Source of the DNA: Desulfovibrionales bacterium
GTDB taxonomy: Bacteria > Desulfobacterota > Desulfovibrionia > Desulfovibrionales > Desulfomicrobiaceae
Length of the DNA: 8,445 nt
Assembly: GCA_012727515.1 (NCBI GenBank)
Contig: JAAYGZ010000243.1
Span: 1 to 8,445 of the forward strand
Reading direction: 5' to 3'
Numbering within the stretch: the first letter of the stretch is position 1; every line of letters begins with the position of its first letter. The translations under genes and the position numbers were made by a program. Positions 1 to 8,201 of the stretch are shown in pieces. The notes below the pieces were generated by a model, which did no database searches, was not told the DNA's origin, and was given only the letters and a program-made list of their open reading frames with translations.

Positions 1-621
1 AGTGGTGGTGGGCAGCATGTTCATGGCTCCGGCTCGTCCGCGCCGGATATCCTTGTGCGTACCATCAAGCATGCGCTGGCTCATGGTGTAGGAATGAATG
101 GTCGTCATCAGCCCGTGCCTGATGCCAAAGGTATCATTGAGCACCTTGGCCGCTGGTGCCAGGCAGTTGGTGGTACAGGAGGCATTGGAAATAATATGAT
201 GAACAGTTGGGTCATAAAGATGATCGTTAACGCCCATGACCAGTGTAAGATCCGCGTTTTTTCCTGGCGCAGAAATAAGCACTTTGCGTGCGCCAGCAGC
301 CAGGTGCTTTTCACAGCTCTGTCTGTCTGTGAATTTGCCCGTTGATTCCACCAGAATATCAATGCCGCTCCAGTCCCATTCTTCTGGCCCGCGCCGGGTC
401 ACCTGCACCTGACGGCCATTAAGGAGAAACCCCTGGTCATTGGCTTCCACGCTCCCGGCAAAAGTACCGTGCACAGAATCATATTTGAGCAGATGGGCCA
501 GAGAATAATTATCGCCTCGCGCATTGACGCACACCAGGTGAATATCCTGGCTGTCTGCCAGGATGCGGGTCAGGTAGCGGCCAATACGACCAAAACCATT
601 AAGAGCAAGTTTAACAGCCAT
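1..621 (-). CDS. gap: Glyceraldehyde-3-phosphate dehydrogenase, N-terminal 207 residues (runs off window)
   Basis: GAPDH interconverts glyceraldehyde 3-phosphate and 1,3-bisphosphoglycerate in glycolysis and gluconeogenesis. The frame is open from ATG at 621 to base 1, so the C-terminal part lies outside. The N-terminal Rossmann motif NGFGRIG is at residues 8-14, the active-site motif SNASCTTNCLAP has catalytic Cys149, and the helper His176 is in TIHSYT. The usual nucleotide-selecting Asp after the second beta strand is replaced: the sequence there is VNARGD (Ala34, Arg35). The classical Leu187-Pro188 pair is Gly187-Thr188. In well-studied GAPDHs such changes favour NADP(H), so I infer a GapB-like, gluconeogenic or dual-cofactor enzyme. 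A GGAGG Shine-Dalgarno at 627-631 lies 5 bases before the ATG. The gene follows fba by 14 bases and is probably co-transcribed with it. Family identity is near certain; cofactor use is inferred. Confidence 0.96.
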   Translation of the reverse strand, partial: MAVKLALNGFGRIGRYLTRILADSQDIHLVCVNARGDNYSLAHLLKYDSVHGTFAGSVEANDQGFLLNGRQVQVTRRGPEEWDWSGIDILVESTGKFTDRQSCEKHLAAGARKVLISAPGKNADLTLVMGVNDHLYDPTVHHIISNASCTTNCLAPAAKVLNDTFGIRHGLMTTIHSYTMSQRMLDGTHKDIRRGRAGAMNMLPTTT

Positions 622-635
622 GTCTGCCTCCAAAC

Positions 636-2343
<1,708 letters not shown>

Positions 2344-2890
2344 TTTTCAGATGCATCCGGATAGAGTTTTTTGGCCTGGGAATAGCCCAGGGTCAGGGCT
2401 TTGGTATTAATAGCCAGGATTTTAGCAGGTAATACCCCGGCCAGGGCCTTTTTTACACTAGTAAACTGCATAAAAGGCAAGAAATGGCTCAACGCGCCCA
2501 GACAAATGATATTCATGGTCTGGGGCAGGCCAATCTTGTCTTTGGCCAGGCTGGTAAAGGGCAGGCCCCAGAAGATATTAGACGGGGTCTGGGTAACCAG
2601 AGTGGTATCTACCAGCAAAAATCCACTGGGCTTGAGGTTGCAGAAATACAGATTACAGGCTTCCTGGCTCAGGGCCACCAGCAGGTCCAGGCTGACAGGC
2701 TTGGGGTAGCTGATAGGTGCAGAGCTGACCACCAGATCAGCCCGGCTGGCTCCGCCCCTGGCCTCTGGGCCATAGCTCTGGGTTTGTGTGGCGTAAAAAC
2801 CATGATCCAGAGCCAGAACCTGGCCCATGATCTTACCGAGGGTTAAAATACCCTGCCCGCCTGTTCCGGAAAGCCGGATTTCAAAACGAT

Positions 2891-3748
2891 TCAGTTCGCG
2901 CTGCTTTGACATGATTCCTGCTCCTGGAGTTTGGTACGCAATTGCGCATAGCGCGTTTCCAGACCTGGCCATCCTTCATCCCGGAACACACCGATTGGCG
3001 TCAGTTTCTGCTGTTCTTCCGGAGATTTCTGGGCATAGAGTTCTCGTTTCATGGTATTGGTCTTGTACCATGTGTACATATCAACCACGGTCTTGAATTT
3101 GTTTTTGCGACCGTATTGCGTGTGACACGGAGTAAGAATCTCAACCAGATTAAAGCCAGGTTTTTCCAAAGCATCGCTGATAAGTCCATCAAGCATGGGC
3201 ACGTGCATGACAGTGCCCCGGGCCACATAACTGGCGCCGCTGGTAATGGCCATATCAACGATATCAAAGGAGCGCTCCAACTGACCAAAAGGCGCAGTGG
3301 CTGAAACAGTGCCTTCCGGGCTGGTGGGCGAACTTTGCCCGCCAGTCATGCCATAGATATTATTGTTGAGTACAAGGGCAGTCAGGCCGATATTACGCCG
3401 AGCAGCATGAATAAGATGATTGCCGCCAATGGCCATGGCATCGCCATCGCCCATGACAACAATAACCTTGAGCTTGGGATTGGCCATTTTAATGCCTGTG
3501 GCAAAGGTCAGGGCGCGGCCATGCGTTGTGTGCACAGTATTAAAGTCCACATAAACCGCCATACGCCCGGAGCAGCCAATGCCTGCCACAAGCACAATAT
3601 CATCCTTGGAATAGCCCAGCCCATGCACGCTGCGGATCAGCGAACCAAGCACAATGCCGTGCCCGCATCCAGCGCAATACACATGGGGAAACTTCTTGTT
3701 ATGCCGCAGATAGTTATGAATCAGTTCTGTTACCTGTGCCATGGTCAT
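2891..3748 (-). CDS. korB: 2-oxoacid:ferredoxin oxidoreductase, beta (TPP-binding) subunit
   Basis: The beta subunit binds thiamine diphosphate and an [4Fe-4S] cluster; with KorA it oxidatively decarboxylates a 2-oxoacid to an acyl-CoA, passing electrons to ferredoxin, or runs in reverse. In the 285 residues the cluster cysteines appear as YCAGCGHG (Cys25, Cys28), GIGCSGR (Cys59) and TPCHTQYGRKN (Cys208). The TPP/Mg site is GDGDAMAIGGNH (100-111) followed by NNNIYGMTGGQ (128-138). The MTGGQSSPTSP stretch is common in 2-oxoglutarate enzymes (KorB/OorB). The start overlaps the korA stop as ATGA. A second in-frame ATG at 3742 (MAQV) is equally possible; neither has a strong ribosome-binding site, as expected for a coupled start. 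Family assignment is firm, the exact 2-oxoacid less so. Confidence 0.94.
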   Translation of the reverse strand: MTMAQVTELIHNYLRHNKKFPHVYCAGCGHGIVLGSLIRSVHGLGYSKDDIVLVAGIGCSGRMAVYVDFNTVHTTHGRALTFATGIKMANPKLKVIVVMGDGDAMAIGGNHLIHAARRNIGLTALVLNNNIYGMTGGQSSPTSPEGTVSATAPFGQLERSFDIVDMAITSGASYVARGTVMHVPMLDGLISDALEKPGFNLVEILTPCHTQYGRKNKFKTVVDMYTWYKTNTMKRELYAQKSPEEQQKLTPIGVFRDEGWPGLETRYAQLRTKLQEQESCQSSAN

Positions 3749-4893
3749 GCCTGCATAATAGATTTGAAGATTTCAGAAGGAGTGATGATCTGACCGTCAA
3801 TACGATTGATGGTCTGCACCTGGGCCAGGCCATTGTTGACCCGTTTTACTTCTCGTGAAAGCTGGCCCATGTTCATCTCTGGCACAATGATCGTTCTGCA
3901 CTGTCTGGCCAGGGGTTGGAGTGCGGATTTCGGAAAGGGAAACAGAGTTTTGAGCTTTAAGAAGCCAGCCTTGACCCCACGCTCCCGGGCCATGTGCACG
4001 GCCAGCTCAGCCGAGCGGGCCACACAGCCATAGGCTACCACAACAATTTCCGCGTCTTCGCACTGAACTTCATCAACCAGTTGAATATCATAAAAAAACT
4101 GGTCAATTTTACGAAACTGGCGGTACATGAGGGCCTTGACCTCATCTGGCTTTGATGTGGGGAATCCATTTTTGTCATGAGTCAGGCCCGTGACATGAAA
4201 ACGGTATCCAGAGCCAAGAGGAGGCAGGGGGGGCACTCCGCGCATGGTTTCCTCGTAGGAAATATACCATTCCGGAGGCATGGCCGGTGCAACACGCGCC
4301 AGAATCTCCAGCTCATCAGGAAAAGGAAGGGAGATTTTCTCACGAGTGTGCGCAGTAATTTCATCTAACAGCAAAATGACCGGGGTGCGGTATTTTTCCG
4401 CAAAATTAAAGGCCACAATGGTCATTTCCAGGCATTCCTGAACATTACAGGCTGAAAGCACAATAATAGGATGGTCGCCATGACATCCCCAGCGGGCCTG
4501 CTGCACATCGCCCTGGGCCGGGCTGGTGGGCATACCAGTGCTGGGTCCGCCGCGCATGACATTCACCAGCACCAGGGGCACTTCTGTCATACAGGCATAG
4601 CCAAGGTTTTCCTGCATAAGAGAAAACCCAGGGCCAGACGTAGCGGTCATGGTTTTGCGACCAGCCAGAGAGGCCCCGATAATGGCGCCCATGCTGGCAA
4701 TTTCGTCTTCCATCTGAATAAACACGCCATCATGCACAAAAGGCAGGCGCTGGGACATGACTTCAGCAATCTCTGTGGAGGGCGTTATGGGATAGCCTGC
4801 AAAAAAAGAACACCCAGCCAATAATGCCCCTTCAACCACTGCTTCGTTACCAAGGGCGAACAGTTCCTTTCGTTTACGCTTTTTGGTTGCCAT
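3745..4893 (-). CDS. korA: 2-oxoacid:ferredoxin oxidoreductase, alpha subunit (KorA/OorA type)
   Basis: The alpha subunit provides the pyrimidine-binding and transketolase-C-like domains of the KorABCD complex. The 382 residues include YPITPSTE (34-41), the signature of 2-oxoglutarate-type alpha subunits, then QMEDEIASMGA with the TPP-activating Glu region (60-70), TSGPGFSLM (85-93) and RGGPSTGMPTSPAQGD (114-129). A C-terminal region follows with VVAYGCVARSAELAV and LKLKTLFPFP. There is no fused gamma domain; that subunit is the separate korC. I chose ATG at 4893 because family homology starts at LFALGNEAVVEGA and GGAAG (4900-4904) lies 6 bases upstream. The longer frame from 5055 adds 54 residues overlapping the ferredoxin gene and looks spurious. 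The start overlaps the korD end by 20 bases. A branched-chain 2-oxoacid enzyme is the main alternative. Confidence 0.94.
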   Translation of the reverse strand: MATKKRKRKELFALGNEAVVEGALLAGCSFFAGYPITPSTEIAEVMSQRLPFVHDGVFIQMEDEIASMGAIIGASLAGRKTMTATSGPGFSLMQENLGYACMTEVPLVLVNVMRGGPSTGMPTSPAQGDVQQARWGCHGDHPIIVLSACNVQECLEMTIVAFNFAEKYRTPVILLLDEITAHTREKISLPFPDELEILARVAPAMPPEWYISYEETMRGVPPLPPLGSGYRFHVTGLTHDKNGFPTSKPDEVKALMYRQFRKIDQFFYDIQLVDEVQCEDAEIVVVAYGCVARSAELAVHMARERGVKAGFLKLKTLFPFPKSALQPLARQCRTIIVPEMNMGQLSREVKRVNNGLAQVQTINRIDGQIITPSEIFKSIMQA

Positions 4894-5215
4894 GCTCGAC
4901 TTCCGGGGTTGTAGGTGAGGGGAGAGGTTCTGGTCCGGGATCAGGATTGCAGGGCCCAGCCGGAGGCTCTGCACGGACATCACGAGAAGGAACAGCGCTG
5001 TGGATAGCGGTCCGAGGCGTGACCGATACGGCAAAATCAGGACAATGCAGTTCACAAAATCCGCAACCTACGCATTCGTCTTCATGCGCCACGTGCGATT
5101 TGCCATCTGCTCCCAGAACAAACACCTTGGCCGGACAAAAGGCGATACAAATCCCGCAACCTTTGCACCAGTCCGGATAAATCGTCACTTTGGTTTGACC
5201 TTTTTTCTTGGACAT
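4874..5215 (-). CDS. korD: 2x[4Fe-4S] ferredoxin-like delta subunit of 2-oxoacid:ferredoxin oxidoreductase
   Basis: This is the small electron-transfer subunit that carries electrons between the KorAB cluster and external ferredoxin. The 113-residue protein has two classical Cys-x2-Cys-x2-Cys-x3-Cys-Pro motifs: CKGCGICIAFCP (Cys17, 20, 23, 27) and CVGCGFCELHCP (Cys48, 51, 54, 58). About 45 residues follow, rich in Pro, Gly and charged residues (roughly 78-106), which look disordered and are unusual for this subunit. I chose ATG at 5215 (MSKKKGQTKV) because ferredoxin homology starts right after it. The frame is open back to 5476, but the extra 87 residues have no ferredoxin features and would run through the divergent regulatory region. 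The ribosome-binding site is weak (AGG about 10 bases upstream). It is the first gene of the kor-surE-fba-gap operon. Confidence 0.9.
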   Translation of the reverse strand: MSKKKGQTKVTIYPDWCKGCGICIAFCPAKVFVLGADGKSHVAHEDECVGCGFCELHCPDFAVSVTPRTAIHSAVPSRDVRAEPPAGPCNPDPGPEPLPSPTTPEVEHGNQKA

Positions 5216-5281
5216 ACATTTCTGGCCTATGGCTAAGGGTACAGTTGTAAAGTTGAACACCACCGCGTCTGAACATACGCA

Positions 5282-5296
5282 CGTCAAGCCTTGACG
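5282..5296. promoter_or_regulatory. Perfect 15-bp palindrome, candidate operator
   Basis: The sequence CGTCAAG-C-CTTGACG has two perfectly complementary 7-base arms around one central C at 5289. It lies 66 bases upstream of the korD start codon and, if the nearby sigma-54 element is used, straddles the predicted transcription start. Such compact dyads are typical of dimeric repressor sites. The regulator is unknown, and it could instead form a small hairpin in the leader. Confidence 0.45.
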
Positions 5297-5298
5297 GG

Positions 5299-5316
5299 AA
5301 GCAGAACCCTTGCCAA
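5299..5316 (-). promoter_or_regulatory. Candidate sigma-54 (-24/-12) promoter for the kor operon
   Basis: Read on the minus strand, the element is TTGGCAAGGGTTCTGCTT. The invariant GG (5314-5313) and GC (5302-5301) are separated by exactly ten bases, and the flanks match the TGGCACG-N4-TTGCW consensus at 10 of the 12 defined positions. Transcription would start near 5290, giving a leader of about 75 bases before korD. Sigma-54 operons are common in Desulfovibrio-type genomes. This is a prediction from one motif match. Confidence 0.5.
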
Positions 5317-5354
5317 GGCGTGCAGGGTGTGCGTAATCAAAAGGCCCTGTACAG

Positions 5355-5389
5355 ATTGCGTGCACATAAATACAGTGCAACCGTGCAAT
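5355..5389. promoter_or_regulatory. GTGCA-type repeats, candidate activator (UAS) site
   Basis: GTGCAC at 5360-5365 and two GTGCAA copies at 5375-5380 and 5383-5388 are clustered. The outermost pieces form an imperfect inverted pair, ATTGC (5355-5359) and GCAAT (5385-5389). The cluster lies about 65 to 100 bases upstream of the predicted sigma-54 start, the usual distance for an enhancer-binding protein. It could equally belong to the rightward promoter or be chance. Confidence 0.3.
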
Positions 5390-5457
5390 TCTTTTACAAA
5401 ATTCCAATATCTCGTGCCTTTTCGCCCCTATCGCAAGCCCACAGGAATAGCAACTCA

Positions 5458-6525
5458 ATGAACCAAAAAAAAACATTCATCCGTGACCTTAGGCCCGGAC
5501 AAGACGTATCTGATATTTTTGCCCTGGCCCAGGCCCAGCGCAAAGAAGCTAAAAATGGCCCATACTGGCAGCTCACTGTGGTTGACAGCAGCGGCAGTAT
5601 TGAGGCTCGCATCTGGTATCCCCACAGTCAGCAGACGCCGTTTCTTCGCGCTGATGATTTTGTGTATATCAGGGGACAAACAGCCTTATTTAAAGATCAA
5701 CTTCAACTTAATATCTCTGACATCACACAAATTGATGCCCAGGCTGAAGGGCTTGATCTGCGTGATTTTATACTCTCTTCTGTGGTCCCGCCTGCACAAC
5801 TGCTGGAAAATATAGAAAATATACTGCACAAGGAACTAACGTACGCTCCATGGCGCACGCTGTGTCGCAAGCTATTGCAGGATCAGGCCTTACGCTCCAT
5901 GCTTTTTACTGCGCCTGGCGCAAAAGCTGTGCACCATGCCTATGCCGGGGGCCTGCTTGAACATACCCTGGGCGTGATGCAGGTATGCCTGGCCCTGTGT
6001 TCGGTGTATCCCCAGGTTGACAAAGAACTTGTGCTTGTTGGCGCATTACTCCACGATGTGGGCAAGGCAGTGGAACTTTCCCACGGCATAAGCCGTGAAT
6101 ACACGGATGCCGGTCGTTTGCTGGGACATATTTATCTGGGCCTGGAACTGGTAGAGCCATTTTTGGCCAAAGCAAAAATTCCTGCTGACCTGGCCCTGCA
6201 TCTCAAACATCTGCTGATCAGTCATCACGGAGAGCTGGAGTTTGGCTCGCCAAGAAGACCCAAAACAACAGAAGCCTTTATCCTGCACTATGCTGATAAT
6301 TTAGACGCAAAAATACATACTATTGAAGCGGCCCTGGAACACAGTTGCGCAGAAGAGGCAGAAGCATCTGTTTCTTCTGGATATTGGAGCGAATACCAGC
6401 GTTCCCTGTCCCGATATGTTTTTCAGCCTCAGCGTACTCCTGGCGAAGAAAAGCCCGCTGAACCAACGCCTGTCAAAGAGCCAGCGCAAAAACAGCGTCT
6501 TATGCAGCTTGGCACGCCAAGGTAA
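5458..6525 (+). CDS. YhaM-like 3'-5' exoribonuclease (OB-fold plus HD domain)
   Basis: Proteins of the YhaM family degrade RNA from the 3' end with a metal-dependent HD phosphohydrolase domain guided by an N-terminal OB-fold. In this 355-residue product the OB-fold covers about residues 5-95 (RDLRPGQDV, then YWQLTVVDSSGSIEARIW and FVYIRGQ). The HD domain covers about 155-290, with HHAYAGGLLEHT (His159, His160, His169), the central HD pair at 199-200 in ALLHDVGK, His224 in LLGH, His256-His257 in ISHHGELEFGS and Asp280 in YADNLDAK. B. subtilis YhaM is about 314 residues; the excess is a Pro/Glu/Lys-rich C-terminal tail (326-346). I chose ATG at 5458 because the OB-fold begins there and AGGAA (5443-5447) precedes it; the frame extends to 5320 without homology. 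It is divergent from korD and upstream of tmk. RNA as substrate is inferred from the family. Confidence 0.88.
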   Translation: MNQKKTFIRDLRPGQDVSDIFALAQAQRKEAKNGPYWQLTVVDSSGSIEARIWYPHSQQTPFLRADDFVYIRGQTALFKDQLQLNISDITQIDAQAEGLDLRDFILSSVVPPAQLLENIENILHKELTYAPWRTLCRKLLQDQALRSMLFTAPGAKAVHHAYAGGLLEHTLGVMQVCLALCSVYPQVDKELVLVGALLHDVGKAVELSHGISREYTDAGRLLGHIYLGLELVEPFLAKAKIPADLALHLKHLLISHHGELEFGSPRRPKTTEAFILHYADNLDAKIHTIEAALEHSCAEEAEASVSSGYWSEYQRSLSRYVFQPQRTPGEEKPAEPTPVKEPAQKQRLMQLGTPR

Positions 6526-6550
6526 GGAAGCGCTGATTAAACTGAAACAA

Positions 6551-6653
6551 GTCATTGCGACCGCGAGGAATCGAAGCGGGAAGCAATCCAGAATTTTTGA
6601 CGTATCAGTAGATGATAGATTGCCTCGTCGCAGGGCATAAACTCGCACATGAC
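6551..6653. repeat. MITE-like palindromic repeat (two inverted ~37-base units)
   Basis: Two units lie head to head. The left one (6551-6588) begins GTCATTGCGA and ends GCAATC; the right one (6618-6653), read on the other strand, begins GTCATGTGCGA and also ends GCAATC. A 29-base AT-rich spacer separates them. The left unit can fold by itself, pairing ATTGC (6554-6558) with GCAAT (6583-6587) and CCGC with GCGG. Repeats of the style GTCATTGCGA...GCAATC occur dispersed between genes in many bacterial genomes. It fills most of the gap between the exoribonuclease gene and tmk, with no transposase nearby. The right unit looks more degenerate. Confidence 0.7.
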
Positions 6654-6699
6654 AGAATTACTCAGCTGAGTGTGTTCTCAATTCTTAAAGGAGAAAGTA

Positions 6700-7335
6700 A
6701 TGTTTATTACTGTGGAAGGGATGGAGGGCTGCGGCAAGTCAACGCAGTGCGCAAAACTGGAAGAGTATTTTACACGCCTGGGCTTTGATGTGCTCCGCAC
6801 CCGCGAGCCTGGAGGCAGTGCCTTGGGCCGGGAATTGCGACGTATTGTTTTGGACCCACAGAACACAGACATCTGCTCAGGCAGTGAACTGTTTTTATAC
6901 CTGGCAGATCGTGCCCAGCATGTAGCCACTGTTATCCGCCCGGCCCTGGAAAATGGACGTATGGTTATTTGTGATCGCTTTGCTGACTCAACCATTGTCT
7001 ATCAGGGCTATGGCCGTGGTCTGGACCCTGGTATGCTCTGTCAGCTCAATGAAGTGGCTGTGGCAGGACTATGGCCAGTGCTGACTATTTTGCTTGATCT
7101 TGCGCCTGAACAGGGCCTGTCCCGCGCTCTGGCTCGCAATACTCAGGACAAAGCCTGTGCTGCTGAAGGGCGCTTTGAGGCAGAAAATCTGGCCTTTCAT
7201 ACTCGTGTTCGCCAGGGCTATCTCACCTGGGCCGCCCTGCACCGCCCCCGGTTTCTGATTATTGATGCCGCACAAGAACCAGATCAGGTTTTTGCGGCAA
7301 TCATACGCGGTCTGGAGGAAAAAAATCTTGTCTAG
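6700..7335 (+). CDS. tmk: Thymidylate kinase
   Basis: Thymidylate kinase phosphorylates dTMP to dTDP with ATP, an essential step of dTTP synthesis in the cytoplasm. The 211 residues match the usual length. The P-loop is [10 protein letters not shown] (6-15), the dTMP-binding segment is [14 protein letters not shown] (34-47), and the DRF motif is at 92-94 followed by [11 protein letters not shown] (97-107). The LID region (about 140-160, with Arg145 and Arg158) precedes the conserved [16 protein letters not shown] segment. Start at ATG 6700 is set by the family N-terminus (MFITVEG) and by AAGGAG at 6688-6693, 6 bases upstream; an in-frame ATG at 6670 lacks such support. The palindromic repeat lies just upstream. 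The gene end overlaps the probable TTG start of the next gene by 8 bases, pointing to co-translation. Confidence 0.95.
   Translation: MFITVEGMEGCGKSTQCAKLEEYFTRLGFDVLRTREPGGSALGRELRRIVLDPQNTDICSGSELFLYLADRAQHVATVIRPALENGRMVICDRFADSTIVYQGYGRGLDPGMLCQLNEVAVAGLWPVLTILLDLAPEQGLSRALARNTQDKACAAEGRFEAENLAFHTRVRQGYLTWAALHRPRFLIIDAAQEPDQVFAAIIRGLEEKNLV
7314..7318 (+). promoter_or_regulatory. Shine-Dalgarno deciding the TTG start of the glycosyltransferase
   Basis: GGAGG inside the last codons of tmk is followed by an A-rich 9-base spacer and TTG at 7328. No comparable site precedes the upstream ATG candidates at 7262 and 7265. Confidence 0.7.
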
Positions 7336-8098
7336 CCCTGCTGTAACCGGACTTGTTCTGACCTTAAATGGAGAACGCTATCTGCGCCAGTGTCTTGAGT
7401 CACTGAGTTTCTGCGACCAGCTGCTCGTTGTTGACTCTGGCAGCCAGGACGCAACCCAGGAGATTGCACGCAGTTGTGGCGCGCAGCTGCTGGTCAATCC
7501 CTGGCCAGGGCCTGAAGAACAATTTGCCTTTGCGTTTCGCCATATTACCACCCCCTGGGTTGTGTCCCTGGACCAGGATGAAATTCTTTCTGATCAACTA
7601 CGCGCGTCTCTTGAGCAGGTGCTTAAAAATCCAGAGCCATACAGCGCTTTTCTCTGTCCGCGCACCTCTTTCTACTTTAATCGATTTTTACGCCACAGCG
7701 GCTGGTATCCTGACCTGCTGCCCAGAGCCTTTGCCCTGGCCTCAACCACGGTTCATGTGTCTGGACCGCATTATGGATTCAGCCCTGTTGGACCAACCTT
7801 GCGCCTGCGCGGGGATATCTTGCATTATCCGTATGAAAATCTGCACCAACATATAGAAAAGATAAATTATTACACGGAAATTGCAGCAAAGGAACTGTTT
7901 CAGCGCGGCAAACGCTCCGGAATACTCAATGCCTTGGGGCATGGCCTGGCCCGCTTTATCAAAGTCTATTTCTTGCGGCGCGGTTTTCTGGATGGCCGGG
8001 CCGGATTTGTTCTTGCGGTTTTGTCCTTATGCTATGCGTTTTTAAAATACGCCAAACTGGCAGAACTCCGGGTGCAGCAAACAAAGACTGATGGCTAA
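7328..8098 (+). CDS. Family 2 glycosyltransferase, LPS-core WaaE/KdtX type
   Basis: Transfers a sugar from a nucleotide-sugar donor, probably to the lipopolysaccharide inner core at the cytoplasmic face of the inner membrane. In the 256-residue product the GT-A fold begins at [22 protein letters not shown] (36-43) is the donor-binding motif and DQDE (82-85) takes the place of the metal-binding Dx[15 protein letters not shown] and [22 protein letters not shown] are typical of the WaaE/KdtX subgroup. Near the C-terminus a hydrophobic stretch (about 224-243) may contact the membrane. I prefer a TTG start at 7328, because GGAGG at 7314-7318 lies 9 bases upstream and the homology begins right after it. 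The ATG at 7262 would need a 74-base overlap with tmk and adds 22 unrelated residues. Sugar and acceptor cannot be told from sequence. Confidence 0.88.
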   Translation: MSSPAVTGLVLTLNGERYLRQCLESLSFCDQLLVVDSGSQDATQEIARSCGAQLLVNPWPGPEEQFAFAFRHITTPWVVSLDQDEILSDQLRASLEQVLKNPEPYSAFLCPRTSFYFNRFLRHSGWYPDLLPRAFALASTTVHVSGPHYGFSPVGPTLRLRGDILHYPYENLHQHIEKINYYTEIAAKELFQRGKRSGILNALGHGLARFIKVYFLRRGFLDGRAGFVLAVLSLCYAFLKYAKLAELRVQQTKTDG

Positions 8099-8134
8099 AA
8101 CTTGCAGGTGTAATTGGGATGGTTTGCGCACCAA

Positions 8135-8154
8135 GGGTAGCAATGGGGTAGCAA
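8135..8154. repeat. Tandem 9-bp direct repeat GGGTAGCAA
   Basis: Two exact copies (8135-8143 and 8146-8154) are offset by 11 bases, about one helical turn. They lie between the glycosyltransferase stop and the tRNA terminator, about 50 bases beyond the tRNA 3' end. Repeats in this position can be integrase arm sites or a remnant of them, but no integrase gene or attachment-core duplication is visible here. Function unknown. Confidence 0.6.
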
Positions 8155-8156
8155 AT

Positions 8157-8193
8157 AAAAAAACGGACCAGCGCACGCAGGCGATAGTCCGTT
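8157..8193 (-). terminator. Intrinsic terminator downstream of tRNA-Arg
   Basis: On the minus strand a 7-bp stem, AACGGAC (8193-8187) pairing with GTCCGTT (8168-8162), encloses an 18-base loop and is followed by a run of seven T residues (8163-8157, the first two being stem bases). It begins 8 bases after the tRNA CCA end. In the plus direction the stem lacks a good T tract, so it serves the glycosyltransferase operon only weakly, if at all. Confidence 0.85.
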
Positions 8194-8201
8194 AAAATTT
8201 G

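Larger units (their letters stand above)
5216..5457. other. Divergent intergenic regulatory region between korD and the exoribonuclease gene
   Basis: These 242 bases must hold promoters for both operons. Facing korD I see a sigma-54-like element (5299-5316), a 15-bp palindrome (5282-5296), a shorter palindrome CCTTG-C-CAAGG (5308-5318) that overlaps the -24 box, and GTGCA repeats (5355-5389). For the rightward gene there is no convincing sigma-70 promoter. The best pieces are a CAAAAT at 5397-5402 with a poor -35 (GTGCAA, 5375-5380) at 16-base spacing. Frames that run through this region on both strands show no family features and are read as chance extensions. Confidence 0.7.

Noticed and set aside
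108..362. Minus-strand frame of 84 codons inside gap, possible sign of a frameshift
   Set aside because: The GAPDH frame is continuous from 621 to 1 with catalytic residues at the classical positions; the other frame is a shadow.
4894..5055. N-terminal extension of KorA by 54 residues to an ATG at 5055
   Set aside because: Overlaps the KorD coding region, has no homology to alpha subunits, and the family start with GGAAG upstream lies at 4893.
4471..5236. Several plus-strand frames of 78-118 codons opposite korA and korD
   Set aside because: No recognisable domains, no convincing ribosome-binding sites, and they mirror well-supported genes.
5320..5457. N-terminal extension of the exoribonuclease by 46 residues
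   Set aside because: No OB-fold homology before 5458, and AGGAA is placed for the 5458 ATG.
5216..5476. N-terminal extension of KorD by 87 residues
   Set aside because: No ferredoxin features, runs through the divergent promoter region and into the exoribonuclease start on the opposite strand.
6323..6648. Frames of over 100 codons on both strands spanning the exoribonuclease end and the repeat
   Set aside because: They cross the palindromic repeat and have no family features; explained by base composition opposite a real gene.
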